The translations under genes and the position numbers were made by a program. The notes below the pieces were generated by a model. It was not told the origin of the DNA, did not search any database, and was given only the letters and a program-made list of their open reading frames with translations. From NCBI GenBank assembly GCA_017436815.1, contig JAFSCI010000018.1:1-42697 (forward strand): DNA of 42,697 bases, given 5' to 3'. This document shows positions 7,300 through 15,581 of this stretch, piece by piece. Origin of the DNA: Clostridia bacterium. GTDB taxonomy: Bacteria; Bacillota; Clostridia; Oscillospirales; Acutalibacteraceae. The number at the start of each line of letters is the position of its first letter. Positions within the stretch are counted from its first letter, which is position 1.

Positions 7300-7812
7300 T
7301 TATAAAACTAACGATGGTGCACTGTAAACCCTTGCGCCAAGTTCCTGATTTAACATATAAAGCCCCTTAGGATCAGAACCGAAAAGCTCCATTTTGGAAA
7401 TTAAATCGTTGGCATTGGTCTCTTCTTCACCCTGTTCTTTAACAAACCAGTCCAAAAACTGCATCGTTCTGAAATCCTTAACCTCATAAGCGGCTGTATA
7501 AATATCGTTAATAAGCTGAGTTACATACTGTTCGTGCTCAAGACCTGCCTGCAATACCGTCATATCGGAATTCAAAACCTTATCGGGCTTTGCAATGGCA
7601 TCGAGTGTTACGGGCATATTTTCGTTTTGTAAATAGGTATAAAAGAGCATTGCGTGGTCTCTTTCTTCCTGAGCCTGAATTAAATACCAATTTGCAAAAC
7701 CGTCTAAACCTCTGGCTTTAAAGTAGTTGGAAAAATCCAAATACAAATATGCCGAGTAAAATTCTTTGTTGATTTGCTGATTAAGAAGCTGGTGTACCTT
7801 TGCGCTTACCAT
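7300..7812 (-). CDS. ftnA: Ferritin (non-haem bacterial type, Ftn)
   Basis: 170 aa. The ATG at 7812 is chosen because GGAGGT lies 8 nt before it; an in-frame ATG five codons upstream overlaps that RBS. It is a four-helix bundle with ferroxidase ligands in NKEFYSAYLYL (Glu), AQEERDHAMLFY (E and H) and KEQGEEETNAND (Glu). It stores iron as a 24-mer, oxidising Fe(II) and consuming oxygen or peroxide. It begins 18 bp after the flavodiiron gene, so both are co-transcribed, and rubredoxin follows. The set fits protection of a strict anaerobe against oxygen and free iron. Confidence 0.93.
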   Translation of the reverse strand: MVSAKVHQLLNQQINKEFYSAYLYLDFSNYFKARGLDGFANWYLIQAQEERDHAMLFYTYLQNENMPVTLDAIAKPDKVLNSDMTVLQAGLEHEQYVTQLINDIYTAAYEVKDFRTMQFLDWFVKEQGEEETNANDLISKMELFGSDPKGLYMLNQELGARVYSAPSLVL

Positions 7813-7830
7813 TATTGTTACCTCCAAATA

Positions 7831-9621
7831 TTATTTTATTTCTTCAAAATCTGCTGCGCCGTGTTTACACAGCGGGCAGATAAAGTCATCGGGTAAGGTG
7901 TCACCCTCGTAAACGTAACCGCATATTTTACAAACGTAGCCTTTTTTACCCTCTGTTTCGGGCTTGGGCTTAATGTTGTCTAAATAATAGGTATAGGTTA
8001 CGGTTTCCTTGTCTGATAAAACTCTGGCCTCGGTTACAGAACAGATAAACATACCGTGAGTATCTAAATCTACGTACTGCTCTACCTTAAGCGACATAAA
8101 CGAGTTTATATAACGCGGCAGGAATACAAGTCCATTTTCTGAACGAAGGGGCTGACAGTCGGCAAATTTGTCTACGTTTCTGCCGCTTTTAAAGCCAAAT
8201 TGCTCGAACACCGAGAAAGGAGTGTCGGTTGTTAAACAGTTAATGTTCATTTTACCCGTTTGCTTAATTACGTGATGTGAGTAATTTTCTTTGTTTATGG
8301 TCACAGCCAAACGGTTAGGAGTATTTGTAACCTGCGTTACCGTGTTTACAATAAGACCGTTATCCTTTTTGCCGTCGTTAGAAGTGATAACGTAAAGTCC
8401 GTAACCGATATTAAACAAAGCGGTCATATCGTTTTTATTGGCACTTGTGTCTTGAATAGCCAAATACTCTTTGCAAAGCTCGTCTGCCAGAGCATTCAGT
8501 TGCTCTTTGCTTTCATCGTTTAACGCTGACATAATTCTGACCGTTGTATCGGCATAGGTTATGTTTTGCGATTTTTCAAGCATTCCGGCCATTACCTTTG
8601 CCGCAAGAGGAGCCCAGGAACCGTTTTCAATAAAGGCTACCGTGCGGTTTTTAAAGCCGCGCTCGGTAAGGTGATTTATAAATTCACGCATAAACGGGAA
8701 AATTTCGGCATTATAGGTTGTGGTAGCAAGTACTAACTTGTTATAACGGAATGCATCTTCTACCGCCTCAGCCATATCGCAACGGGCAAGGTCGTTTACA
8801 ACTACCTTGGGGCATCCGTTTTCCTTTAGCTTTTCAGCAAGCAGCATTACCGCCTTTTTAGTGTTGCCGTAAACAGATGTGTAAGCAATAACTATGCCTT
8901 CGTCTTCGGGTTGATAGCTCGACCAGGTGTTATAAAGGTTAATATAATAACCTAAATTCTCACTAAGGACCGGTCCGTGCAACGGACATATAATATTTAT
9001 ATCGAGCCCAGCCGCCTTTTTAAGCAGGCTTTGTACCTGAGCGCCGTATTTACCAACTATACCAATATAGTAACGTCTGGCTTCACAAGCCCATTCCTCG
9101 TCTACGTCTAAAGCGCCGAATTTACCGAAGCCGTCGGCCGAGAATAAAACCTTGTCGGTACTGTCGTATGTTACAATAACCTCAGGCCAATGCACCATAG
9201 GAGCGGTTACAAAGGTTAGATTATGCTTACCAAGGCTTAAAGTATCGCCCTCGCCTACAACAATTCCGTTTTCCTCAAAATCGGTACCGAAAAAGTTTTT
9301 CATCATAACAAAGGCCTTGGCCGATGATACGATCTTTACATTCGGGTAGGTCTTAACAAAATTGAATATGTTTGCCGAATGGTCAGGCTCCATATGCTGA
9401 ACTATTAAATAGTCGGGCTTCTTACTACCCAAAACGTTCTGAATATTGTCGAGCCATTCGTGAGTAAATGCGGCATCTACAGTATCCATAACCGCGATTT
9501 TTTCATCCATAATGATATAGGAATTATACGCCATACCGTTTGGAACGTCATACTGACCCTCGAATAAATCTATTTTATGGTCGTTAACGCCAATATACTT
9601 AATATCGTTGGTAATATTCAT
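7831..9621 (-). CDS. Flavodiiron protein fused to flavin reductase-like and rubredoxin domains
   Basis: 596 aa with four domains. (1) Metallo-beta-lactamase-like diiron domain, about 1-245, with ligands in QHMEPDHSAN (H76, E78, D80, H81), MVHWPEV and PLHGPVLS. (2) Flavodoxin, about 250-390, with the FMN loop YTSVYGNTKKA. (3) Flavin reductase-like FMN domain, about 400-550. (4) C-terminal short rubredoxin with CKICGYVYEGDTLPDDF and CPLC, lacking the insertion present in the free rubredoxin at 7107-7265. Flavodiiron proteins reduce O2 to water or NO to N2O; the added domains could make it partly self-sufficient for electron transfer. It has its own promoter and heads an operon with ferritin and rubredoxin. 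Confidence 0.93.
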   Translation of the reverse strand: MNITNDIKYIGVNDHKIDLFEGQYDVPNGMAYNSYIIMDEKIAVMDTVDAAFTHEWLDNIQNVLGSKKPDYLIVQHMEPDHSANIFNFVKTYPNVKIVSSAKAFVMMKNFFGTDFEENGIVVGEGDTLSLGKHNLTFVTAPMVHWPEVIVTYDSTDKVLFSADGFGKFGALDVDEEWACEARRYYIGIVGKYGAQVQSLLKKAAGLDINIICPLHGPVLSENLGYYINLYNTWSSYQPEDEGIVIAYTSVYGNTKKAVMLLAEKLKENGCPKVVVNDLARCDMAEAVEDAFRYNKLVLATTTYNAEIFPFMREFINHLTERGFKNRTVAFIENGSWAPLAAKVMAGMLEKSQNITYADTTVRIMSALNDESKEQLNALADELCKEYLAIQDTSANKNDMTALFNIGYGLYVITSNDGKKDNGLIVNTVTQVTNTPNRLAVTINKENYSHHVIKQTGKMNINCLTTDTPFSVFEQFGFKSGRNVDKFADCQPLRSENGLVFLPRYINSFMSLKVEQYVDLDTHGMFICSVTEARVLSDKETVTYTYYLDNIKPKPETEGKKGYVCKICGYVYEGDTLPDDFICPLCKHGAADFEEIK

Positions 9622-9651
9622 TTAAAATCACCTCAAAGCTTATTAAAAATT

Positions 9652-9680
9652 ATTGTACCATATTTTAGCAAATTATTCAA
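9652..9680 (-). promoter_or_regulatory. Promoter of the flavodiiron/ferritin/rubredoxin operon
   Basis: Minus strand TTGAAT (9680-9675), 17-nt spacer, TACAAT (9657-9652), 30 nt before the ATG. The -35 overlaps the stop codon of the ferredoxin gene. Confidence 0.65.
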
Positions 9681-10378
9681 GACTCATCAATAATTTTTCC
9701 GTCAGTAGAAATTGTGGTTACCTGCCACGGAATAAATTTGCCGCTACTAATTAAAGCGCGTTTAACCGCATTCTCTATTCCAGAGCAGCAAGGTACCTCC
9801 ATTCGCACAACCTTGACGCTTTTTATATTATTGTTTGCAATTATCCGAGTAAGCTTTTCGGTGTAATCGCCTTCATCTAGCTTTGGGCAGCCTATAAGTG
9901 TAATATGATTTTTAATAAAATCATTATGGAAATTGCCGTAAGCGTATGCAGTACAGTCGGCCGCAATAAGCAGATGCGCATCTTCAAAATAAGGCGCATT
10001 TGGCGGAACCAGTTTTATCTGACACGGCCACTGTAAGAGCTGACTCGACACTGCGGCAGATTTTACGAAGGCCGACGGTTCACGATTTAATTTTTTAGCA
10101 TTTGTACCCGGGCAGCCGCAAGGTAATTTACCTACGCTTTTTTCCTGCTTTGCGGCATTTACGGCTTGTTCGTTATATGCGGGCGCCTCACGTTCTTCAA
10201 AACTAATGGCATCCACAGGGCAAGCCGGCAAGCAGTCGCCGAGGCCGTCACAATAGTCTTCTCTTACAAGCTGAGCCTTGCCGTTTATCATATCAATTGC
10301 GCCTTCGTGACACGCAGAAGCGCAAGCGCCGCAGCCGTTACATTTGTTTTGGTCTATTTTGATTATCTTTCTGATCAC
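9677..10378 (-). CDS. Two-cluster 4Fe-4S ferredoxin protein with Cys-rich C-terminal part
   Basis: 233 aa from a GTG start with RBS GGAG 7 nt upstream. Residues 1-62 hold two 4Fe-4S motifs, CNGCGACASACHEG and CDGLGDCLPACP. The rest contains LPCGCPG, QWPCQ, AADC, GCPK and VPCCSG, suggesting a redox-active or metal-binding fold found in anaerobe proteins annotated only as 4Fe-4S binding. It probably shuttles electrons; partner unknown. It starts 12 bp after the D-LDH-like gene, so the two form an operon, and it lies directly upstream of the flavodiiron operon. Confidence 0.85.
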   Translation of the reverse strand: MIRKIIKIDQNKCNGCGACASACHEGAIDMINGKAQLVREDYCDGLGDCLPACPVDAISFEEREAPAYNEQAVNAAKQEKSVGKLPCGCPGTNAKKLNREPSAFVKSAAVSSQLLQWPCQIKLVPPNAPYFEDAHLLIAADCTAYAYGNFHNDFIKNHITLIGCPKLDEGDYTEKLTRIIANNNIKSVKVVRMEVPCCSGIENAVKRALISSGKFIPWQVTTISTDGKIIDES

Positions 10379-10390
10379 TCTTATTCTCCT

Positions 10391-11425
10391 TTAAAAGCAT
10401 TTTGAGTCTTTGCAGTCCTTTGGGCCGCTGCAGCGGTAACAAAGCTCATTCGGGCATTGCTCAGTTTCATAAAACTGCACAATGTTTTTTACCGTAGTCT
10501 GAGCAATGTTTTCAAGCGCCTCTTCGGTTAAAAATGCCTGGTGCGAGGTTACTATAACGTTAGGCATAGAAATAAGTCTGGCGAGCGTATCATCCTGCAG
10601 AATGTGTCCGGAGTTATCTTCGAAAAACAAATCAGATTCTTCTTCGTATACGTCTAAGCAAGCCGCGCCCACCTTGCGCGATTTTATTGCCTCTAACAAA
10701 GCTTCTGCGTCTACCAAAGCTCCGCGTGAGGTATTTAAAATAACCACCGAACGTTTGCATTTTTCAAGCGCCGCAGCATCTATAATATGATACGTATCTT
10801 CTGTGAGCGGGCAGTGAAGCGAAATAATATCGCTCTTTGCAAAGAGCTCGTCAAGATCTACGTACCGAACGGTATCACCGTTATCAATCTCACTTAAAGG
10901 GAATTTGTCATAGGCTAAAACCCTCATACCGAAACCACGGCATATATCTATAAACACCCTTCCTATTCTGCCCGTTCCTATAACACCTATGGTTTTTCCG
11001 TGTAAGTCAAAGCCGGTAAGTCCCGAAAGGCTGAAATTAAAATCTCTGGAACGTATATAAGCCTTATGTATTCGACGAATAGAGGTTAAAAGCAGCGCTA
11101 TGGTGTGTTCTGCAACCGCATAAGGAGAATACGCGGGAACTCTGAGCACGTGAATTTTACCGTAAGCATACTTCATATCAACGTTATTAAAGCCTGCACA
11201 TCTTAGAGCCAATATTTTTACGCCCATATCAGATAATTTGTCTATTACCTTGTCGTTTACCGTATCATTCACAAAGGCGCAAACACCGTCGTAACCGTTC
11301 GCCAGCTCTACGGTATCCTCGTTGAGTTTGGCTTCAAAATATTTAAAAGATACACCGTACTCCTCGCCGTATTTATCAAACGACGGCTTGTCATAGGGTT
11401 TTGTATCGAAAAAAGCTATTTTCAT
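10391..11425 (-). CDS. ldhA: D-lactate dehydrogenase-like 2-hydroxyacid dehydrogenase with Cys-rich tail
   Basis: 344 aa. NAD-binding motif GVIGTGRIGRVF near residue 146, LRCAGFNNVD with the substrate-binding Arg, NTSRGALVD with the conserved Arg, and SHQAFLTEEA with the catalytic His: the features of D-LDH. It reduces pyruvate to D-lactate with NADH, regenerating NAD in fermentation. Odd: the last 21 residues, after the usual family end, contain five Cys in a C-x4-C-x2-C-x5-C-x4-C pattern, absent from ordinary D-LDH. Next downstream is a 4Fe-4S ferredoxin gene, and divergent upstream is a Crp/Fnr regulator with a palindrome between the starts. Confidence 0.88.
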   Translation of the reverse strand: MKIAFFDTKPYDKPSFDKYGEEYGVSFKYFEAKLNEDTVELANGYDGVCAFVNDTVNDKVIDKLSDMGVKILALRCAGFNNVDMKYAYGKIHVLRVPAYSPYAVAEHTIALLLTSIRRIHKAYIRSRDFNFSLSGLTGFDLHGKTIGVIGTGRIGRVFIDICRGFGMRVLAYDKFPLSEIDNGDTVRYVDLDELFAKSDIISLHCPLTEDTYHIIDAAALEKCKRSVVILNTSRGALVDAEALLEAIKSRKVGAACLDVYEEESDLFFEDNSGHILQDDTLARLISMPNVIVTSHQAFLTEEALENIAQTTVKNIVQFYETEQCPNELCYRCSGPKDCKDSKCF

Positions 11426-11438
11426 TAAAATTCCTCCC

Positions 11439-11467
11439 TTGCTTTTACAAAAACATTATAGTATAAT
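11439..11467 (+). promoter_or_regulatory. Promoter of the Crp/Fnr regulator gene
   Basis: TTGCTT (11439-11444), 17-nt spacer, TATAAT (11462-11467). On the opposite strand the same region also reads TATACT/TATAAT and could serve the divergent dehydrogenase gene. Confidence 0.65.
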
Positions 11468-11481
11468 AAAACCAGAAATTC

Positions 11482-11497
11482 TGTTGAATTTTCAACA
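11482..11497. promoter_or_regulatory. Palindromic operator, probable Crp/Fnr-family site
   Basis: TGTTGAA-TT-TTCAACA is a perfect inverted repeat, of the size and spacing of Crp/Fnr boxes. It lies about 15 nt after the -10 of the regulator gene, where bound protein would block transcription, and upstream of the divergent D-LDH/ferredoxin operon, where it could activate. It is likely recognised by the product of 11511-12170; this is inference from position and symmetry. Confidence 0.6.
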
Positions 11498-11510
11498 AAA
11501 CGGAGGAAAA

Positions 11511-12170
11511 ATGAAAAAATATTTTAATATTTTAAGAAAATGTCAGCTCTTTGACGGGATAGACGATAACGATTTATTTAAAATGCTCACCTGCCTGGGC
11601 GCAAAGGTAATAGAGTTTGACAAAAAATATACCATTATTGCCGAGCAAAGCAAAGCCACGTATTTAGGCATAGTGCTCAGCGGCAGCGCCGATGTAGTAC
11701 AAATAGATTATTACGGCAACCGCAGTATTCTCAGTAAAGTTTTGACGTCCGAAATTTTTGCGGAAGCTTTTGCGTGCGCCGGGGTACAATCTATACCAAT
11801 ATCGGTTATTGCAAACGAGCCGAGCGAGATTATGCTTATTGATGCTTCGCATATACTGCACACTTGTTCTAACAATTGCGGATTTCACCAACAGCTTATA
11901 TTTAATCTGATGAAGATTTTAGCCAATAAGAATTTGGAGTTTTATGAGAGAATAGAAATAACCTCAAAGCGAACCACACGTGAAAAACTTTTAACCTATT
12001 TGGGCCTGCAGGCCAAGCGAGCAGGCTCTAACCAATTTTATATTCCGTTTAACCGTCAGGATCTGGCAGATTATCTGGAGGTTGACAGAAGCGGTCTGTC
12101 GGCCGAGATAAGCAAACTAAGGCAAGAAGGCGTATTAAATAGCCGAAAAAATCAATTTGAATTGTTATAA
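11511..12170 (+). CDS. Crp/Fnr family transcriptional regulator
   Basis: 219 aa from the ATG at 11511, preceded by GGAGG at 5 nt; an in-frame ATG 24 codons earlier lies inside the promoter and is rejected. N-terminal cyclic-nucleotide-type beta-roll (about 1-120) and C-terminal winged helix with FNRQDLADYLEVDRSGLSAE, the recognition motif of the family. Cysteines are present (near residues 10, 26, 91 and 117-122) but not in the N-terminal FNR cluster pattern, so the signal is not evident. It is divergent from the D-LDH/ferredoxin genes and near the oxygen-defence operon, so a redox or fermentation signal is plausible. Confidence 0.88.
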   Translation: MKKYFNILRKCQLFDGIDDNDLFKMLTCLGAKVIEFDKKYTIIAEQSKATYLGIVLSGSADVVQIDYYGNRSILSKVLTSEIFAEAFACAGVQSIPISVIANEPSEIMLIDASHILHTCSNNCGFHQQLIFNLMKILANKNLEFYERIEITSKRTTREKLLTYLGLQAKRAGSNQFYIPFNRQDLADYLEVDRSGLSAEISKLRQEGVLNSRKNQFELL

Positions 12171-12174
12171 AAGA

Positions 12175-12209
12175 AAAATCACCAACCCTCTAAAAAGGTT
12201 GGTGATTTT
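12175..12209. terminator. Bidirectional terminator
   Basis: AAAATCACCAACC/GGTTGGTGATTTT stem with flanking A and T runs, between the convergent Crp/Fnr and HAD genes. Confidence 0.85.
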
Positions 12210-12212
12210 ATT

Positions 12213-12989
12213 TTAGTCTACAACTAATTCGCCCACACCGTTTAGTACGTACTTTGGACGGTATGGATATTTGTCTATATCGGCAAGCGACGTAACACCC
12301 GATAAAACAAGCACGGTATCTACGTTAGACTCTATACCCGCAATAATATCGGTATCCATTCTGTCGCCTATAAATGCAATATCCTGGCTGTGACAGTCAA
12401 GCTTATTAAGTCCGTGACGAAGCATAAGAGGATTTGGTTTTCCGACAAAATAACCCTTTTTGCCGGTAGCAATTTCTATTGGCGCTATTAAAGAACCCGT
12501 TGCGGGCATTATTCCCTTTTCGGTAGGACCTGTGATATCGGGATTTGTACCTATTAGCTTTGCGCCCTTTAAAACAAGCTCAATTGCCTTTTCGATTTTT
12601 TCAAAGTTATACGTTCTGGTCTCGCCCACAACAACGTAATCGGGGTTTACGTCGTTCATATAAATTCCACGGTCATACAAAGCCTTGGTTAAAGCGGCCT
12701 CACCTATAACGTAGGCGGTACAATCGGGCTTTTGAGAATATAAAAACTCAGCCGTTGCCATTGCGCTTGTATAAAAGTGATCGGCCGAAACGGTAAGACC
12801 CATTCTCTCCAGCTTCATACTAAGCTCATGAGGAGTGCGCTCGGGACTGTTGGTTAAAAACACGAACTTTTTGTCGTTATTTATCATCCAGTTCACAAAA
12901 TCATAAACACCGTCTAAGATTTTATTGCCGTGATATATAACACCGTCCATATCACAAATGAAACCGATTTTATTTTTTAAATTTTCCAT
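12213..12989 (-). CDS. HAD-IIA family phosphatase (NagD-like)
   Basis: 258 aa. HAD motifs in order: DMDGVIYHG (residues about 14-22), motif II in FLTNSPERTPHEL (about 44-56), the motif III lysine in VGKPNPLML and motif IV in IGDRMDTDIIAG. The large C2-type cap between motifs II and III marks subfamily IIA, with NagD (nucleotide phosphatase) and AraL-type sugar phosphatases. It is cytosolic. RBS AGGAG and its own promoter precede it. The exact phosphate ester is not known. Confidence 0.9.
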   Translation of the reverse strand: MENLKNKIGFICDMDGVIYHGNKILDGVYDFVNWMINNDKKFVFLTNSPERTPHELSMKLERMGLTVSADHFYTSAMATAEFLYSQKPDCTAYVIGEAALTKALYDRGIYMNDVNPDYVVVGETRTYNFEKIEKAIELVLKGAKLIGTNPDITGPTEKGIMPATGSLIAPIEIATGKKGYFVGKPNPLMLRHGLNKLDCHSQDIAFIGDRMDTDIIAGIESNVDTVLVLSGVTSLADIDKYPYRPKYVLNGVGELVVD

Positions 12990-13031
12990 TTATTTACTCC
13001 TGAAAATATGTAATATTGCCTGTTCACAAAT

Positions 13032-13060
13032 AATATACTATATATTTTTCTGATATACAA
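13032..13060 (-). promoter_or_regulatory. Promoter of the HAD-IIA phosphatase gene
   Basis: Minus strand TTGTAT (13060-13055), 17-nt spacer, TATATT (13037-13032), about 43 nt before the ATG. Confidence 0.55.
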
Positions 13061-13067
13061 GACAAAA

Positions 13068-13817
13068 TTATTTTGTACATAAAAATTGTGTATTTGGATA
13101 TTTTTGTTTAACGTCATTTGGAAGATTACCGTCACTAACGAAATAATCGACCTGCTCTAAAGTCATACTCACAAACCGTCCATCAAGGTTGAATTTATCA
13201 CTTCCGCAAAGGCAAACCAGCTTTTTTGCTTTTTCTCTGAAAACTCTATAAGCATGTAATCCGGCTTCGCTATTAGTTATCAGCTTACCGTCAAGGCTCA
13301 CCGACAGTGTAGAAAAGAAACCAATATCAATATCATAATTGTCTAACGAATCTAACATAAACTGTCCACCTAAAATTCCGGGATACTCTACAATCTTACC
13401 GCCTGTACAAAACGTATTTATCCCATGTTCACTTAAAAAATCAGCTAAAATTATATTGCATGTAACAACGGTTATATCCTTTTTGTCTATTAGAAAATGG
13501 CCCATATACTGTGTTGTTGAAGATCCGTCTAAAAAAACCACATCATTATCCTTCACCAACGTAGCCGCCTTCTTGGCTATTGCATTTTTGGCGGTTTTCA
13601 TATTATGTTGGCGAAATCTGAACGGAGATAGGCCTGCATTGCCTAACGCTACTCCTCCATAACTTCTTTTAACCATTCCCTGCTTTTCTAAAAGGGTTAA
13701 GTCACGTCGTATGCTCGCAGGGCTATATCTTATTTTTTCAACAAGATAATCTACCGTTACGTAATGATTTTCTTTTAATATCTTAATTATTTGGTCCATA
13801 CGCTCTTGCTGATACAT
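13068..13817 (-). CDS. DeoR/GlpR family transcriptional regulator
   Basis: 249 aa. N-terminal winged helix-turn-helix with HYVTVDYLVEKIRYSPASIR and the DLTLLEKQGMVKRSYGG wing. The C-terminal DeoR sensor domain has DGSSTTQYMGHFL and ends in a motif around CLCGSDKF. These regulators usually repress sugar catabolic operons and respond to a phosphorylated sugar. It is divergent from a MATE exporter, and repeated TTGATTATT motifs lie between the two starts. The HAD-IIA phosphatase just downstream on the same strand would fit a sugar-phosphate theme. Confidence 0.88.
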   Translation of the reverse strand: MYQQERMDQIIKILKENHYVTVDYLVEKIRYSPASIRRDLTLLEKQGMVKRSYGGVALGNAGLSPFRFRQHNMKTAKNAIAKKAATLVKDNDVVFLDGSSTTQYMGHFLIDKKDITVVTCNIILADFLSEHGINTFCTGGKIVEYPGILGGQFMLDSLDNYDIDIGFFSTLSVSLDGKLITNSEAGLHAYRVFREKAKKLVCLCGSDKFNLDGRFVSMTLEQVDYFVSDGNLPNDVKQKYPNTQFLCTK

Positions 13818-13828
13818 ATTGTTTCACC

Positions 13829-13876
13829 TTGATTATTGTTGATTATTTTTAAAAATTACCGCAATTATTGATTTTT
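13829..13876. promoter_or_regulatory. Direct repeats, candidate DeoR operator
   Basis: TTGATTATT occurs at 13829-13837 and 13839-13847, a 10-bp period that places both copies on one DNA face; a third, diverged copy (TTGATTTTT) is at 13868-13876. They sit between the DeoR promoter and its start codon. Multiple TTGATT-like repeats are in keeping with DeoR-family operators; binding is inferred. Confidence 0.45.
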
Positions 13877-13888
13877 GTTGCTCATCAA

Positions 13889-13917
13889 ATTATACTGTAT
13901 CAATAAGCCAATGTCAA
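13889..13917 (-). promoter_or_regulatory. Promoter of the deoR-type gene
   Basis: Minus strand TTGACA (13917-13912), 17-nt spacer, TATAAT (13894-13889): full consensus. The 5' leader of about 65 nt contains the TTGATTATT repeats. Confidence 0.75.
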
Positions 13918-13929
13918 GGAGGCAGCATT

Positions 13930-15312
13930 ATGAATGTGCCTGAAAAACTGTACGAAGGTAATATGAGAAAAAAGTATTTTTTGTTTGCAATACCTCTCAT
14001 TTTATCGGCTTTACTTTCACAATCGTACAACTTTATCAATTCAATGATGATAGGAAAGTTCATCGGAAGTGATGCATTTGCAGCAACGGCCGCAACCGCT
14101 CAGCTGATCGAATTTATAGATTCAATACTTTACGGTTATCTGACGGGTGTGGGAATTTACGTTTCTGTATTGTTCGGTCGCAACGAGCGAAAACGAATGC
14201 TTAACGTAATTAAAATGAATTTTCTTATCACATCAATAGCAGCCATATTATTTTCTGTGATTTGTAATGTTTTTTGTGATCAGATTTTTAGTTTTCTAAA
14301 CGTTAACCAAGAAATTTATGCAAATGCAGCGGCATATTTTACAACATACACGTGCGGTTTGCTTGCACTACAATTCAACTGGGGATTTACATACATCTCA
14401 AATGGAATGGGAATAACAAAGCTTCCGCTTTTTGCCTCTGTGCTGGCAGGTATTTTTAACATTTCGTTAAACTATCTGTTCTTATCTGTATTAAATATGG
14501 GCATCGCTTACAGCGCATTGGCCACCGTTATTTCAAACTCTGTAGCAACCGTATTTTATTTTGTGTATTATAAAGGCGTATTTAAAAATTTAGAAGTTAA
14601 ATCCAGTGGCATAAAATTCAATATTATTGACTTAAAATCATCATTTAGTTACGGTGCACCGTCTATGATGCAGCAAATGGCAATGAGCAGCTGTACCGCA
14701 ATTGTTTCGCCTCTTGCCAATTCCTGCTCTACGGCGGCACTTTCAGGTTATTCTGTTGCCAATAAAGCACGTGCGCTTATTCTTTCGGTTTACCAGAACT
14801 CCAGCAAGGCAAACACCAATCTTATAGCACAAGCAATGGGTGCTAAACGTATTGACAAAATTAAAGAAGGCATAAAAATCGGAATTCAGCAAGGACTTGC
14901 GTTCTTTATTGTAACGCTTGCTTTATTTGTAATCTTTGCCAAGCAGTTTACAGGATGGTTTTTAGACCCGGTGCAAGACGCCGAAAGCTTTAAAGTTAGT
15001 GTAAATACAATACAGTTATTATTTCCATTTATAATTTTTAACGTTTTTAATAATCTGTTTCACGGCATTTTCAGAGCCGTTGGCTCGGGTAAAATTATGT
15101 TTATTTCAACATTGATTTACGCAGTGGCATTTGTTATTTATGCATACATTCTTTTTGACGTACTTCCGTTTGAATTTAAAATTTACGGAGTACATCTTGC
15201 CCTTAGCGCAGCATATATAACCGAGGTTTTGTTTGCAACAGTAATTTTTATAACAGGCAAGTGGAAAACACCGGAATATAAAAAACTTGAGGCACAAAAT
15301 AATACGTTATAA
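13930..15312 (+). CDS. MATE family multidrug/metabolite exporter
   Basis: 460 aa, about twelve membrane helices in two similar halves, the MatE repeat layout. The first helix carries PLILSALLSQSYNFINSMMI. It exports cationic drugs or metabolites by Na+ or H+ antiport. RBS AAGGAGG lies 7 nt before the ATG. A DeoR regulator with operator-like repeats is divergent, so this gene may be part of that regulon. Clearly different from the second MATE gene at 40755-42110. Confidence 0.9.
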   Translation: MNVPEKLYEGNMRKKYFLFAIPLILSALLSQSYNFINSMMIGKFIGSDAFAATAATAQLIEFIDSILYGYLTGVGIYVSVLFGRNERKRMLNVIKMNFLITSIAAILFSVICNVFCDQIFSFLNVNQEIYANAAAYFTTYTCGLLALQFNWGFTYISNGMGITKLPLFASVLAGIFNISLNYLFLSVLNMGIAYSALATVISNSVATVFYFVYYKGVFKNLEVKSSGIKFNIIDLKSSFSYGAPSMMQQMAMSSCTAIVSPLANSCSTAALSGYSVANKARALILSVYQNSSKANTNLIAQAMGAKRIDKIKEGIKIGIQQGLAFFIVTLALFVIFAKQFTGWFLDPVQDAESFKVSVNTIQLLFPFIIFNVFNNLFHGIFRAVGSGKIMFISTLIYAVAFVIYAYILFDVLPFEFKIYGVHLALSAAYITEVLFATVIFITGKWKTPEYKKLEAQNNTL

Positions 15313-15363
15313 TTTTGCAATCATACTATTGCATTTTACCGTGGTTCGAATCCCGACCTAAAA
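15313..15363 (+). other. tRNA T-arm-like scrap at the island border
   Basis: GTGGTTCGAATCCCGACC at about 15342-15359 carries the GGTTCGAATCC core of a tRNA T-arm, but no acceptor or anticodon parts precede it. It marks the left edge of the AT-rich restriction-modification segment and may be the trace of an integration or rearrangement at a tRNA gene. Confidence 0.4.
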
Positions 15364-15403
15364 CCAAACAAAAAACCACCCGATTGGGTGGTTTTTTGTT
15401 TGG
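15364..15403. terminator. Strong bidirectional terminator after the MATE gene
   Basis: A perfect 18-bp stem CCAAACAAAAAACCACCC/GGGTGGTTTTTTGTTTGG with loop GATT. From here to the promoter at 15582 I see only AT-rich non-coding sequence. Confidence 0.9.
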
Positions 15404-15581
15404 AAAGGTTGTACGAATTTGAAGTTATTTGATTTTTTGACATATGTGTTCGAACTCCTACATATTTTTATATTTCGTCGGCAAAGCCAACATCCAAATT
15501 ATTCATCAAAAAGGTAGAGCAAAATTCGATATTTTTCTTAATTTGAGCTAATATTTAAAAAGCTTGAAAACTATAAAAATC

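Noticed and set aside
11439..11510. N-terminal extension of the Crp/Fnr protein by 24 codons
   Set aside because: It would place the start codon in the promoter -35/-10 and operator; GGAGG precedes the ATG at 11511.
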